64,000 nucleotides of DNA from Mucilaginibacter sp. L3T2-6 (GCF_030519355.1 NZ_JAUMKC010000019.1:52859-116858), one strand, 5' to 3'. Shown: positions 7,345 through 17,244, counted from the first letter of the stretch. The notes: a model not told the origin generated them from the sequence alone. A program made the numbers and translations.

Positions 7345-8508
7345 TCAGATATATTTAAGCCATTTCTTTTCCGGGTGACTAGCTTTATATCCTGCGCATT
7401 GCCTGCATACTAAATATAATATCACTTCCAAAATAACGAAGACGAGGTACAACACAGGCAAGTTCCACCGCCCCGCATCAGGCAATTCTGTAAACGGTGC
7501 AGTGCTATACCATTCCTCGTGAGGATTGCCGGTTCTAATGATATTTACTATTAATGCAGCCAGGTGTATCAGTAGAATATGTAAGATGTAATAAAAAAAC
7601 GGCACCCGCCCAAAAGTTATCAATACGCCCGCAAACCAGCCCTTTATTTTCTCAGCAAAAGGAATCAGGGCTATCAGCGGACCAAGCGTCATTAGCAGAT
7701 AAAGCTGCGATGGCGGATACTTTTGTTGGCCTAACAGTCTGAAAAGGAATGGCATATTTCCTTTATATGCAGGGCCAAAATAAATAAGCAGCACACCGGC
7801 AACTACAAACAACGCGATAGCGGCAAGCCCCATCCGTATACAAAGCACTCGCTTTTTGGCCTGCTCAATCATTAAGAGCTGCCCGAATCCGTAGCCGGCC
7901 ATCATTACGCCTACCCAGGGCACTACAACATATAAAATAGCTATGCCCGGCGGACCATCAAATCCTGACGAATAGATAAACTCCCAAATCCAGCTAAAAT
8001 GTGCGCGCGACGACTCTGGTAGCAAATAAGGCACTCTGGCAAAAACCTGCTGAATAACGATCATCAACAGACCCGATATCCAAATAACCTTAAACGGCAG
8101 ATGCACCAAGACCGACATTAGTACCATACACCAGCCCAGCATCCAAATAACGCCCGCCAGCATAAATTGTCCAAAATTGAGATTGAATGTCCAGAAAAGC
8201 CTGATTAAGGTCAATTCAAGCACTATCAGCAAAAGTCCGCGCGTAAGTAAAAAGCGTGAGAGCGCCCGTCTGTCGTTTATTTTTTTACCATATAAGAACG
8301 CGCTGGTACCTGCTAAAAACACGAACGCGGGCACACAAAAATGAGTAACCCATCGTGTAAAAAACAAAGGAGGCTCAGGGGAGCCTGAAGGCAGGCCTGA
8401 GTAAACGCGCACATGGTCGATGGCCATTAAAACCATTACCGCGCCGCGCAGCAGGTCGACGGATTGTACCCTTTTGCCCGGCGACAAGGATGAAATAGGA
8501 TTTGTCAT
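7345..8508 (-). CDS. Heparan-alpha-glucosaminide N-acetyltransferase-like (DUF1624/YeiB-type) membrane protein
   Basis: A 387-aa polytopic membrane protein with roughly ten hydrophobic segments. The N-terminus has the family hallmark SVDLLRGAVMVLMAIDHVR and a loop ending FFTRWVTHFC; the arrangement matches DUF1624/HGSNAT-like proteins, which are related to membrane acyltransferases and are thought to transfer acyl groups to sugars across the membrane. The bacterial substrate is not known. The ankyrin-like gene follows after 1 nt. Confidence 0.82.
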   Translation of the reverse strand: MTNPISSLSPGKRVQSVDLLRGAVMVLMAIDHVRVYSGLPSGSPEPPLFFTRWVTHFCVPAFVFLAGTSAFLYGKKINDRRALSRFLLTRGLLLIVLELTLIRLFWTFNLNFGQFMLAGVIWMLGWCMVLMSVLVHLPFKVIWISGLLMIVIQQVFARVPYLLPESSRAHFSWIWEFIYSSGFDGPPGIAILYVVVPWVGVMMAGYGFGQLLMIEQAKKRVLCIRMGLAAIALFVVAGVLLIYFGPAYKGNMPFLFRLLGQQKYPPSQLYLLMTLGPLIALIPFAEKIKGWFAGVLITFGRVPFFYYILHILLIHLAALIVNIIRTGNPHEEWYSTAPFTELPDAGRWNLPVLYLVFVILEVILYLVCRQCAGYKASHPEKKWLKYI

Positions 8509-8591
8509 AATTTTAGGTTCTAACTCAGTGATATCCTTACTTCCAGGTAGTGTCTAACAAGTTATACGCCTCTAATTCGGCGTCCGCTGCG

Positions 8592-8655
8592 ATTCTATTT
8601 ATTAGAATATACATGATTAACTGTCCGAGTATTTATTTAGGGAAGACGCCCTAAA
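8592..8655. other. Two hairpins in the 283-bp gap 8509-8791
   Basis: ATTCTA/TAGAAT (8592-8608) and TTTAGGG/CCCTAAA (8636-8655, 6-nt loop) are perfect short stems in the divergent gap between the acyltransferase-like gene and the SHOCT gene. Neither is followed by a clear T-run. I see no convincing promoter or small gene elsewhere in the gap. Confidence 0.35.
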
Positions 8656-8791
8656 AATCAATTAGTTGCAAGCCACCATACTTTTTAATACCTGATGTGC
8701 CAGTCCTGTCTAAACATAATGTGGATTTTACTGTTAACAGATGAAATAATCGAAAAAGAAAACTTAGAGCCATAAACCTAAATATTTTATA

Positions 8792-9304
8792 ATGAAAAAG
8801 CTGTTGATATTAATGATATATCTTATGCCATCCCTGTTGCTTGCTCAAAATTTGAAAGAATACAAAGCGGCTAATGGCAGGACTTACCATGTTGGCGATA
8901 CACTCAAAATCGGCATGGGTTCCACATCCGATGGCAATTTTAAATATATACAAGTCACCCCTCCACCGTTTTTTCCGCCCAGGCCAAATGGCAACGGCAT
9001 GAACGTCCGAAAAGATTTTTCGATGAGCACCGCTGTTATCCGGAAAATCAAAACCGCCTCACAGGTTACCGGTTCAGACAAAGTGGTTTTTACCGTAAAA
9101 GCGGGCGGAATTGGAACCTATGATGTGTGGATTGCCGAAGCGATTGCGGCTTGTGAGGTAACACCATGTGCAGGTTCAACTAGCACGGGGACGACAGGCG
9201 GCAGCGTTGCGGATGAAATTTTGAAGTTGAAAAAACTTTTAGATTCCGGCGCATTAACACAAGCGGAATTTAATGCGCAAAAAAAGAAATTACTTGGTGA
9301 ATGA
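8792..9304 (+). CDS. Secreted SHOCT-domain protein
   Basis: A 170-aa protein. Residues 1-18 are a signal peptide ending LLLAQ. The middle (about 20-125) is unrecognised, with a proline-rich turn (PPPFFPPRP). A low-complexity Thr/Gly/Ser linker (about 130-140) joins it to a C-terminal SHOCT motif: EILKLKKLLDSGALTQAEFN, then AQKKKLL. SHOCT is a short helical oligomerisation/binding module usually found at the ends of membrane or cytoplasmic proteins, so export is notable. The gene stands alone and converges on the kinase gene downstream. Function unknown. Confidence 0.78.
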   Translation: MKKLLILMIYLMPSLLLAQNLKEYKAANGRTYHVGDTLKIGMGSTSDGNFKYIQVTPPPFFPPRPNGNGMNVRKDFSMSTAVIRKIKTASQVTGSDKVVFTVKAGGIGTYDVWIAEAIAACEVTPCAGSTSTGTTGGSVADEILKLKKLLDSGALTQAEFNAQKKKLLGE

Positions 9305-9402
9305 CCGGGGAGTTGAAAAGGCCTTGCTAAGCGATCCACGCCATGCATTGAATATATCCTGTTGACCAATTTCTGTGTCGGCCTCTGTCTTATCGGACAA
9401 TT

Positions 9403-11319
9403 TTATGCATAAGCGCCAACCAGCGGCAAGTTGAAATAAAATGTACTGCCTTTGCTAATGGCCGAAGAAACAGACAATTTTCCGCCATTCAGCTCCACTA
9501 GTTCTTTACATAACAGCAAGCCGATACCAGTGCCGCGCTCGCCAGATGTACCGGAGTTTGAAAAATGCGTATTTAATGAAAATAGCTTTTCGACTTCTTC
9601 GGGGCTCATGCCTTTACCGGTGTCGGTTACACTTACTATAATGGAATTGTCCTCCATTGCTGTGGAGAGAGTGATTCTGCCGCTATTATTTGTAAACTTA
9701 ATGGCATTACTTATAAGATTGCGCAGTATAACTTTAATATGATTTTCATCGGCCAGCACCGATTGCCCGGGAAAGGCACTATTAATAAACTCAATATTTT
9801 TTTGCTGCAGGTGATGTGTAAAGGTTTGTTCCATTTCGACCCCTAACAGAAAAACATCAATATTGATTGAATTCACATTTTTGCCCTTAATTTGACTGCC
9901 GGCCCATTCCGTCAGGTTCGAAAGGGTTAATTCCGCGCCCTTAATAATCGGCCTTATTTCTCTCATCAGGTCACTAATTTCAGTCGCGCTAAGGTATTCA
10001 TCGTTAAACAGTTCAATGATGTTGCTCATATTAGCAACCGGAGTACGGAGATCGTGACCAATAACAGCCAGCAGTTTATCCTTCAAACCATTGACAGATT
10101 GAAGATTGACAGTCTGTGCCTCTATCAGCACTTTTTGGTCCAGCAATGCCTTATGCTGCTGTTCAAGTTTAGTGCTGAGCAGTTTCTTTTGTTTGTAAAG
10201 GTACCAGGTGACAAATAATAGGGCGATCAAAACAACCAACGATGCAGAAAGAAATATTATCAGGTTGGTTTGAGCTTTTATTTTGGCTTTGTTCTCCCGG
10301 TCGCTTACTTCCATCAGTTTAATGCCACTTATCTTAGCACTGAGGTCATGATAATTTTCTATAAGCTTTGCAGTTTTTAGCTTTGATGCATTACTGATAC
10401 TATCATTTAAAGAACTATACCTCTTTTGATAAGCAAGCGCTTGTTTTAAGTCGTTCTTTGCTTCGAAACTGCGGACGAGTGATTTAAATCCGTCTTTCTG
10501 GGCATCAATCAAACCGATACTATCGGCTAGCGCTATACCCTTTTGAGCGTAATTAATCGCTTCGTTATATTTATTCAAGCTATTATTTATAATTGCGTAT
10601 TCAACATAAATTTTTGCCCGTAAGCGTTTATTGCCTATAACCCGGCTCATTTTTAAAGCAATATTATCGTAATAAAGTGCTTTTTTCAAATCGCCCTTAC
10701 TTTTATATATGCCTGCGAGGCGCGCATTCAGTATAGCAATATCGCCGGTTGCTTTTATACCTGAATGCAGGGCCAACGCATGCAGGGCATCAGCTATAGC
10801 CTGCGGGTAGTTTTTAAGAGCACAATACACGTATGATTTTTCACTGAACACTTCAGCAAGCCTTCCAATGTCATTACCTGCAAGCCCAAGCGATTTATTT
10901 AAATTTATTAGCGCCCGGTTATAGTTGCCCAGATCGGCATAGGTACGGCCCAGGGCATTGAAACAGTCAGATAAGTATAAATTACTATGCTTTGGCAAGT
11001 TATTTAGCGCTGAATTGAGATAAAAAAGGCTGATAGTATAATAAGATTGCGACCAGTAAATAAGCCCTATATTGTAATAGCTGCGACCCTTACCCAATAA
11101 GTAATTGTTTTTTTCAGAAAGCAGCAGGGCCGCCTCGGCTAATCTGCGCGCCGAGTCGGGCGAGTTAAGGTAAATACGGTAAGCGGTGTTGTTTAAATTA
11201 TCAATACGGGTAAATAACCGTTGCGTATTTATTGCAGCAGAATCACTGTAAGCAGCTTTTTGAGCTGCAAACAGTTTGACCGTGATGAGTAATGATAAGA
11301 TTATAAAAAAACCTTTCAT
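9403..11319 (-). CDS. TPR-containing sensor histidine kinase
   Basis: A 638-aa protein. It has a signal peptide (to about residue 19), periplasmic tetratricopeptide repeats (about 60-310), one transmembrane helix (about 352-375), a short coiled coil, a HisKA domain with phospho-acceptor His422 in GHDLRTPVAN, and a complete HATPase_c domain: N box NLISNAIKFTN, G1 DTGKGMS and G2 GTGIGL. This architecture is common in Bacteroidota. No response regulator is adjacent, so it is an orphan kinase. The gene converges on the SHOCT gene and diverges from the YwqK-like gene. Confidence 0.9.
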   Translation of the reverse strand: MKGFFIILSLLITVKLFAAQKAAYSDSAAINTQRLFTRIDNLNNTAYRIYLNSPDSARRLAEAALLLSEKNNYLLGKGRSYYNIGLIYWSQSYYTISLFYLNSALNNLPKHSNLYLSDCFNALGRTYADLGNYNRALINLNKSLGLAGNDIGRLAEVFSEKSYVYCALKNYPQAIADALHALALHSGIKATGDIAILNARLAGIYKSKGDLKKALYYDNIALKMSRVIGNKRLRAKIYVEYAIINNSLNKYNEAINYAQKGIALADSIGLIDAQKDGFKSLVRSFEAKNDLKQALAYQKRYSSLNDSISNASKLKTAKLIENYHDLSAKISGIKLMEVSDRENKAKIKAQTNLIIFLSASLVVLIALLFVTWYLYKQKKLLSTKLEQQHKALLDQKVLIEAQTVNLQSVNGLKDKLLAVIGHDLRTPVANMSNIIELFNDEYLSATEISDLMREIRPIIKGAELTLSNLTEWAGSQIKGKNVNSINIDVFLLGVEMEQTFTHHLQQKNIEFINSAFPGQSVLADENHIKVILRNLISNAIKFTNNSGRITLSTAMEDNSIIVSVTDTGKGMSPEEVEKLFSLNTHFSNSGTSGERGTGIGLLLCKELVELNGGKLSVSSAISKGSTFYFNLPLVGAYA

Positions 11320-11634
11320 GCGTATTAATACGGCAGTAACACCCTAAAGTGTTTCGTTTTCAATGATTTTTAATTTATGAGATAAGATTAAGTTGCATAA
11401 TGAGGCCTATATATTAGGTGAATGGTATTTAATAATCATGCACACACCTCAAGCCACAACTGCATGAGAAGCCCGGTTTAATGCAAGATTATTATCAGAT
11501 AGCAGGCTAAAATTTGGCTGACGACATAGTTAATACTGATGGCAGAAAACAGGCTGGCCAGCTATCTATCATAACTAGCTTTTTTAGTTTTGATTTTGGC
11601 TATACATGCTTTATATTGCGCAAAACCTGATGTT
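11320..11634. other. Divergent intergenic region, no gene seen
   Basis: About 315 bp between the histidine kinase (leftward) and the YwqK-like gene (rightward). It is AT-rich, with no open frame having a credible start and no strong hairpin. It must hold the promoters of both genes but I could not place a clean TAnnTTTG element. Confidence 0.4.
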
Positions 11635-12327
11635 TTGAAATCTGTCACTTTTTTATTTATTAGTCTTTTTTATATAACTGTTTGCTTTGGGCAAGATACC
11701 ATTAACAAGCGCAAATGGCTGTCAAACGAGGTTTTGGAGCGATACAAGGTTGTTAAAGGTAACGAGGATGTTAGAGTCGGACCATACAAAGCTTATTACA
11801 AACGCAGGACGCTGGTGGCAGAGGGTAATTATAACAAGGGGCGAAAAACTGGCCTTTGGAATTTTTATGATGATGAGGGTAAACTGATGCAAAAATATGA
11901 TTTCGATAAAACGGAATTTATTTATGAAGCGCCCTTGGACACAGATACCGATATAAGCTTTGCTTTCGATTCACAAATTAAAGCTGGCGACAGGCTTACC
12001 CGGCCCATTAAAATAGGCGGCAATTATTATGGGCTCATTCCCTACATAACGGCCTTCCGCCTGCCATTTGAAACAGAAGGCATAAATGTAGACTATATCG
12101 ACGCCGTAGTTGAGCTCCTGATCAGTCCGGGAGGAAGGCTTGCCGACTACAAAGTACACCTGATCTCAAGGGTTTATAATTATAAGCAAACCTTCAACTT
12201 TGGGCTAGACTTTTTTAACGAAGAAGATAAGCAATTTTCTCCGGCAACCCTTAACCGTATCCCGATATTATCAAGAATTTTTATCCATTGTTCAGTTAAC
12301 AATGATGGAAGTCTGGATTTCTATTAA
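11635..12327 (+). CDS. YwqK/MORN-like secreted protein
   Basis: The open frame runs from TTG 11590; I prefer TTG 11635 because it gives a standard signal peptide (KSVTFLFISLFYITVCFGQ) and a 230-aa product. Residues about 35-85 of the product contain MORN/YwqK-type repeats (GPYKAYYKRRTLVAEGNY and GLWNFYDDEGKL), the pattern annotated as YwqK-family antitoxin or MORN repeat. The C-terminal half, about 140 residues, resembles TonB-like variable regions but was not recognised. No toxin gene is adjacent, so an antitoxin role is unlikely. Start codon uncertain. Confidence 0.68.
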   Translation: MKSVTFLFISLFYITVCFGQDTINKRKWLSNEVLERYKVVKGNEDVRVGPYKAYYKRRTLVAEGNYNKGRKTGLWNFYDDEGKLMQKYDFDKTEFIYEAPLDTDTDISFAFDSQIKAGDRLTRPIKIGGNYYGLIPYITAFRLPFETEGINVDYIDAVVELLISPGGRLADYKVHLISRVYNYKQTFNFGLDFFNEEDKQFSPATLNRIPILSRIFIHCSVNNDGSLDFY

Positions 12328-12520
12328 TTAATGGTTAATGATCCGATAACCGTTGCAGGCTGCAGCCTGTTCACCAGGTTTATCTGGCTGAATTGACAGC
12401 TTCTTGATGTTATTGCGGAATTGGTGATTTGAATGGCGATTATCGGGCAATGCTAGGACGGCCACTGGCAATCAGTTAACGCTTTTCAAAACCAGGTATA
12501 AAGAAATCCCTCAAATGAGA

Positions 12521-12556
12521 AAGAGCGTCGGAATAGTAAACCCGACGCTCTTTTTT
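12521..12556 (+). terminator. Rho-independent terminator between converging genes
   Basis: AAGAGCGTCGG (12521-12531) pairs perfectly with CCGACGCTCTT (12542-12552) and is followed by T6 on the plus strand. The symporter gene (leftward) ends 17 nt away, so the same stem may also end the xylose operon, though its minus-strand T-run is weak (CTTTCTC). Confidence 0.8.
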
Positions 12557-12572
12557 GTTCTTAAATAACTTA

Positions 12573-14264
12573 TTACCAGAAAAATGTATACAAAAACGTA
12601 AGAATAACGGCAACTACGATGGCGCCTATAGCAAAGCTTCTGTTAGTCTTAAACATATTTACATCAACTTCTAATCCGGTCGTCTTCACTCCCCGGGCAT
12701 TTTCAATCATTGATATGACATACATACCAACAAGGCAAATAATGAAAACAAAACCCATCCTGTCAAGGAATGGAATTTCATAAACGCCATCGCCATTAAG
12801 CTTCGAAAAACCGAATGGCGACAACCATGAAAGATTCGTCCAGTAAGGCAGGAACTTAAATACTATCGCAAACCCTAAACCGCCTATGGTAGCGAATAGC
12901 GCAGCATTTGATGTCGCCTTCTTCCAGAAAAAACCTAAAATAAACATGGCAAATATACCCGGCGATACGAATCCTGTGTATTCCTGGATATACTGAAAGC
13001 CCTGCTTACCTTCGCCCATCAGCAAATCGCCGATTACAAATGAGAGCAAAACGCCCAATATCATAGAAACCACAACAGCAACTTTACCGGTATTAACCAG
13101 GTTTTTCTCAGACGCTCTGGTATTTATTGCTTTTTTGTAAATATCTAGTGTAAATATTGTAGCAATACTATTGGCTTTGCCCGCCAAAGAGGCCACAATT
13201 GCTGCTGTAAGGGCTGCAAATGATAATCCTTTCAGGTAGTTTGGCAACAAATTAAGTATAGATGGGTAGGCTTTATTCACATCTAAAACGCCCTTTGAAC
13301 TTAGCATTTCCTGGTGAAACATACCCTTTTGATAAAGTACGTAAGCTGCTATACCCGGTAACACCACAATCACGGGCATTAGTAACTTAAGGAATGCCGC
13401 GAAAAGAATACCCGAACGGGCTGTTTTCAAATCAGCCCCCAGCGCCCTTTGTGTGATGTATTGGTTACATCCCCAGTAATTTAAGTTAGTAATCCACATA
13501 CCGCCAATGAGCACCGACAGACCGGGCAGATCGAGGTAATTGGCGTTCCCTTTATGGAATATCATCTGGAAGTGGTCGCTGGCGTCAGCACGCAGCAACT
13601 TAAAACCATTCCAGAGGCCGGTTGTGCCGGATTTCTCGCTTATTAAATGGAGCGCGATATAAGTAGCAGCCAGGCCGCCCAGTACCAGGAAAAACACCTG
13701 TATTACATCGGTATAGCCGATAACCTTCATACCGCCCAGTGTGATAATTATTGAGAATACAGCTAACAAGAAGATTACAAGTTTCAGGTCAAGGCCCGAG
13801 ATACCGGCGATTGCTACCCCCCCCAGGTAAAGGATTGACATAAGATTCACCACAATATAGAGCATCAACCAGAAAATGGCCATTATCATGGCCACGGTAC
13901 CGTTATAGCGCTGGTGAAGGAACTGCGGCATAGTAGCTATCTTATTTTTAAGATAAACCGGAATAAAAAATACGGCTACAATAACCAATGTAGCCGCAGC
14001 CATCCACTCGTACGTACTGATAGCTAAACCCATTTTAAAGCCTGATCCGCTCATCCCAACCATCTGCTCCGCAGAAATATTTGAAGCGATTAAGGAGGCG
14101 CCAATAGCCCACCAGGTTAGTGAACCTTCAGCCAAAAAGTAACCTTTTGAAGTGCCATCGCTTTTATTTTTTCGCTTGTATACCCACCAGCCGTAAAGGG
14201 AAACAATTACAAAGTAGACAAGAAAAACGGCCCAGTCGCCGGAAGAAAGGGATTTCAAGCTCAT
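12573..14264 (-). CDS. Sodium/sugar symporter (SSS family), probable xylose transporter
   Basis: A 563-aa integral membrane protein with about 14 hydrophobic segments and solute:sodium symporter features: a long first periplasmic/core region with GYFLAEGSLTWW and GASLIASNISAEQMVGMSG, and LGGMKVIGYTDVIQ in the middle. This subgroup includes SglT-type glucose/galactose and xylose carriers. It is the last gene of the xylB-xylA-symporter run, 44 nt after xylA, so D-xylose is the expected substrate. A terminator follows at 12521-12556. Confidence 0.88.
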   Translation of the reverse strand: MSLKSLSSGDWAVFLVYFVIVSLYGWWVYKRKNKSDGTSKGYFLAEGSLTWWAIGASLIASNISAEQMVGMSGSGFKMGLAISTYEWMAAATLVIVAVFFIPVYLKNKIATMPQFLHQRYNGTVAMIMAIFWLMLYIVVNLMSILYLGGVAIAGISGLDLKLVIFLLAVFSIIITLGGMKVIGYTDVIQVFFLVLGGLAATYIALHLISEKSGTTGLWNGFKLLRADASDHFQMIFHKGNANYLDLPGLSVLIGGMWITNLNYWGCNQYITQRALGADLKTARSGILFAAFLKLLMPVIVVLPGIAAYVLYQKGMFHQEMLSSKGVLDVNKAYPSILNLLPNYLKGLSFAALTAAIVASLAGKANSIATIFTLDIYKKAINTRASEKNLVNTGKVAVVVSMILGVLLSFVIGDLLMGEGKQGFQYIQEYTGFVSPGIFAMFILGFFWKKATSNAALFATIGGLGFAIVFKFLPYWTNLSWLSPFGFSKLNGDGVYEIPFLDRMGFVFIICLVGMYVISMIENARGVKTTGLEVDVNMFKTNRSFAIGAIVVAVILTFLYTFFW

Positions 14265-14308
14265 AGTTTAGTTTAGTTAGTTTTATTTGTTGGTTTGACA
14301 ATTATAAA

Positions 14309-15619
14309 CTATATATATCTATTTATCAAATTTTCAAGATATTCTTGTTTGCCGCTTGTAACCGAAGGTTCGCCATGCTCAACTGCGTACGCCCGCAGAG
14401 CTTCAAGCGACAGCTTGCCCTCTTCAAATTCCTTACCTTTACCACTGTCGAATGATGCATAACGGTCTTTACGCAGCTTAAGGTATTCCGATTTTTGCAG
14501 GATATTGTCGGCGGTGATTAACGCACGGGCAAATGTATCCATACCACCAATGTGTGCGTAAAACAAATCGGCCGGATCTGTTGAGTTGCGGCGTATCTTA
14601 GCATCGAAGTTGATGCCACCGCCCTGAAAACCACCGGCTTCCAGTATTATCATCATAATTTCGGTTACCTCATTAATATCGTTCGGGAACTGATCGGTGT
14701 CCCAGCCGTTCTGGCTGTCGCCACGATTAGCATCTATCGAACCTAATAAGCCTGCGTCAGCTGCCACCTGCAGCTCATGCTGGAAAGTATGACCGGCCAA
14801 AGTGGCGTGGTTAACTTCGAGGTTCAGTTTAAAGTCGTTCATCAAATCGTATCTCTGTAAAAAGCCAAGTACGGTGGCGGCGTCATAATCATATTGATGC
14901 TTGGTTGGTTCGCATGGTTTAGGTTCAATGAAGAATGTCCCTTTAAAACCTTGTTTGCGGGCATAATCTTTGGCAGTGTGAAGAAATCTTGCCAAATGTT
15001 CCTGCTCACGTTTCATGTTTGTGTTCAAAAGGCTCATGTAGCCCTCACGTCCTCCCCAGAAAACATAGTTCTCGCCGCCAAGGGCTATGGTGGCGTCTAA
15101 TGCCGCTTTTACCTGAGCGGCCGCATGTGTCAAAACATGAAAATCCGGATTGGTAGCAGCTCCATTCATATACCGGCGGTTGCTGAACAGGTTTGCCGTT
15201 CCCCAAAGCAGCTTAACGCCGGTGTCGGCTTGTTTTTGTTTAGCATAATCAACCAGCGCTTGCAAACGGCGTTCGTTTTCATTTACATCGTTCGTATAAT
15301 CAACCACGTCTACATCATGAAAGCAATAATAATGAATACCCATTTTGGTAATAAATTCAAATGCAGCGTCCATTTTGTCTTTAGCGCGCTCAACAGCGTC
15401 CGCCTTTTTATTCCATGGGAATATATGAGTAGGTTCGCCAAATGGGTCGGCGCCGTTACCGCAGAATGAATGCCAGTAGGCGCAGGCAAAGCGCAGATGA
15501 TCTTTCATTGATTTACCGGCAACTACTTTATTTTCATCATACCAGCGAAAAGCCAGCGGGTTATCTGATTGTAGTCCTTCGTATTTGACGTGGCCTATGC
15601 CTTTAAAAAATTCATTCAT
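14309..15619 (-). CDS. xylA: Xylose isomerase
   Basis: A 436-aa enzyme that interconverts D-xylose and D-xylulose. The catalytic and metal residues fall at the canonical positions: His101 and Asp104 in CFHDVDV, and Glu232 and Lys234 in FIEPKP; HATLAGHTFQHE and the C-terminal NFDAKIRRNS segment are also present. Length matches the class II enzymes. It lies between xylulokinase and the sugar symporter in the same orientation and is expected to be repressed by the divergent LacI-type regulator. Confidence 0.97.
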   Translation of the reverse strand: MNEFFKGIGHVKYEGLQSDNPLAFRWYDENKVVAGKSMKDHLRFACAYWHSFCGNGADPFGEPTHIFPWNKKADAVERAKDKMDAAFEFITKMGIHYYCFHDVDVVDYTNDVNENERRLQALVDYAKQKQADTGVKLLWGTANLFSNRRYMNGAATNPDFHVLTHAAAQVKAALDATIALGGENYVFWGGREGYMSLLNTNMKREQEHLARFLHTAKDYARKQGFKGTFFIEPKPCEPTKHQYDYDAATVLGFLQRYDLMNDFKLNLEVNHATLAGHTFQHELQVAADAGLLGSIDANRGDSQNGWDTDQFPNDINEVTEIMMIILEAGGFQGGGINFDAKIRRNSTDPADLFYAHIGGMDTFARALITADNILQKSEYLKLRKDRYASFDSGKGKEFEEGKLSLEALRAYAVEHGEPSVTSGKQEYLENLINRYI

Positions 15620-15656
15620 GATTTCACAGATTTTTAGTTTGATTTCACCGGCTCGT

Positions 15657-15691
15657 AAGGCTTACGGAATTTTTGAAACCTTGTAAGCCTT
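15657..15691 (-). other. Hairpin in the xylB-xylA intercistronic gap
   Basis: AAGGCTTAC (15657-15665) pairs perfectly with GTAAGCCTT (15683-15691) around a 17-nt loop, and the left arm also forms a 13-nt odd palindrome (CGTAAG-G-CTTACG, 15654-15666). No T-run follows on the minus strand. In an operon mRNA this could protect the upstream segment from exonucleases or tune xylA relative to xylB. Function inferred. Confidence 0.5.
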
Positions 15692-15704
15692 CGCAGCCAG
15701 TCTA

Positions 15705-17183
15705 TTAGTTTGTTAATTGTCTCTCTAATAATTCTCTCCAATCCTGGTAGGCAGCTTCTAATTGCCGGCCCAATGGCTCTACTATTTGTATGGCATGCAT
15801 GTGCTCAAATGCCTGCTGCGGCGATTTAAATATACCCGCCCCTATTCCTGCGCCTAAGGCTGCGCCAACACTACCGTCGTTTTTGTAAAGTTCTACGGTA
15901 GTACCGGTAATATCCACAAAAGTTTGGGTGAACAGCTCACTTAAAAACAAGTTGTTCTTCCCGGCGCGGATAATGGATGGGGTCATTCCGTTCCCACGCA
16001 TAATATCTAATCCGTATCTGAAGGCAAAGGCGATACCCTCCTGTACGGCTCTTATAGTATGCGCCTGGGTGTGAATATTCAAATCAATATTATGAAAATG
16101 GGCTCCTATTATTTTGTTATTAAGCATACGTTCGGCGCCATTTCCGAATGGTAAAACGCGAAGCCCTTCGCTGCCGGCTGGCGCCTCCATAGCTTTGGCA
16201 TTCATCTGCACGTAACTTTCTGATGCACTAAAAACTTGTTGTAGCCAACGGTACATGCTGCCGACGCCGTTTATACAAAGCAATACCCCTAAACGCGCTT
16301 GCTGCGGGGTATAATTTACATGGGCAAATGTATTTACCCGGGATTGATCGTCATAAGCCAATTGATCACTTACGCCGTAAATTACGCCGGAAGTGCCGGC
16401 AGTCGCAGCGACTTCTCCCGGGTTGAGCACATTCAAAGAAAGCGCGTTATTTGGCTGATCTCCTGCTTTATAAGTTACAGGCGTGCCGGGTTTTAAACCC
16501 AGTTTTTGCGCTATGCCAGTCTTTAAAATACCGTGTGAAGAAAAAACATCCTTTACTTCTGGAATAAGTTTTTCATCAAACCCGTAGTAACCCATCACAT
16601 CTTTGGACAGCGTATGGGTTTGAAAATCATAAAACACACCTTCTGACAGCGCTGAAACAGAGGTAGTCGCTTCACCGGTAAACATCATGGCAATAAAATC
16701 CCCCGGCAACATCGCTTTGTCGATTTTGGCATAAATTTCAGGCTCATTTGCTTTCACCCAGGCCAGTTTTGACGCTGTAAAATTTCCGGGAGAATTAAGC
16801 AAATGTTGCAGGCATTGGTCCTGCCCTATCGCTTCAAACGCTTTATCCCCGATTTCTACAGCCCGGCTATCGCACCAGATAATACTATTGCGCAGTACAT
16901 TTTGCTCCTTGTCAACTAAAACCAACCCGTGCATCTGGTAGGCAATGCCTATTGCCGCTATGTCAGCAGGATTATAACTGCCGGTCTGATTACAGCGGAT
17001 AATCGCCTTCTGCGTATAGTCCCACCAGCTGCCTGGGGACTGCTCGGCCCAGCCGGGTTCTACAGCAATAATTGGCGCCTCTTCATCAGGGCATTGGGCC
17101 GAAGCAACTACTTTTTGTGTAGCAGCATCAACAACGGAGACCTTGACAGACGAAGTGCCTATATCTATACCTAATAACAGCAT
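15705..17183 (-). CDS. xylB: Xylulokinase (FGGY family)
   Basis: A 492-aa FGGY carbohydrate kinase that phosphorylates D-xylulose. The N-terminal phosphate-binding motif GIDIGTSSVK (residues 5-14), a second-domain motif WCDSRA, AGDQPNNALS, and the C-terminal GGKNxxLSELFTQ-like segment (here RAGKNNLFLSELF) with GAALGAGIGAG agree with XylB. It is the first gene of the xylose operon, with a perfect 14-bp palindrome about 60 bp upstream of its start. Confidence 0.93.
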   Translation of the reverse strand: MLLLGIDIGTSSVKVSVVDAATQKVVASAQCPDEEAPIIAVEPGWAEQSPGSWWDYTQKAIIRCNQTGSYNPADIAAIGIAYQMHGLVLVDKEQNVLRNSIIWCDSRAVEIGDKAFEAIGQDQCLQHLLNSPGNFTASKLAWVKANEPEIYAKIDKAMLPGDFIAMMFTGEATTSVSALSEGVFYDFQTHTLSKDVMGYYGFDEKLIPEVKDVFSSHGILKTGIAQKLGLKPGTPVTYKAGDQPNNALSLNVLNPGEVAATAGTSGVIYGVSDQLAYDDQSRVNTFAHVNYTPQQARLGVLLCINGVGSMYRWLQQVFSASESYVQMNAKAMEAPAGSEGLRVLPFGNGAERMLNNKIIGAHFHNIDLNIHTQAHTIRAVQEGIAFAFRYGLDIMRGNGMTPSIIRAGKNNLFLSELFTQTFVDITGTTVELYKNDGSVGAALGAGIGAGIFKSPQQAFEHMHAIQIVEPLGRQLEAAYQDWRELLERQLTN

Positions 17184-17244
17184 GGGTTAAAGCCTATAGT
17201 TTATAAATTGTTTGCGGCAACTAATCTAAATAATTTTTTCTATA

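Noticed and set aside
11590..12327. YwqK family antitoxin of a toxin-antitoxin pair
   Set aside because: The product has a signal peptide and there is no toxin gene next to it; the family name reflects MORN-like repeats only.
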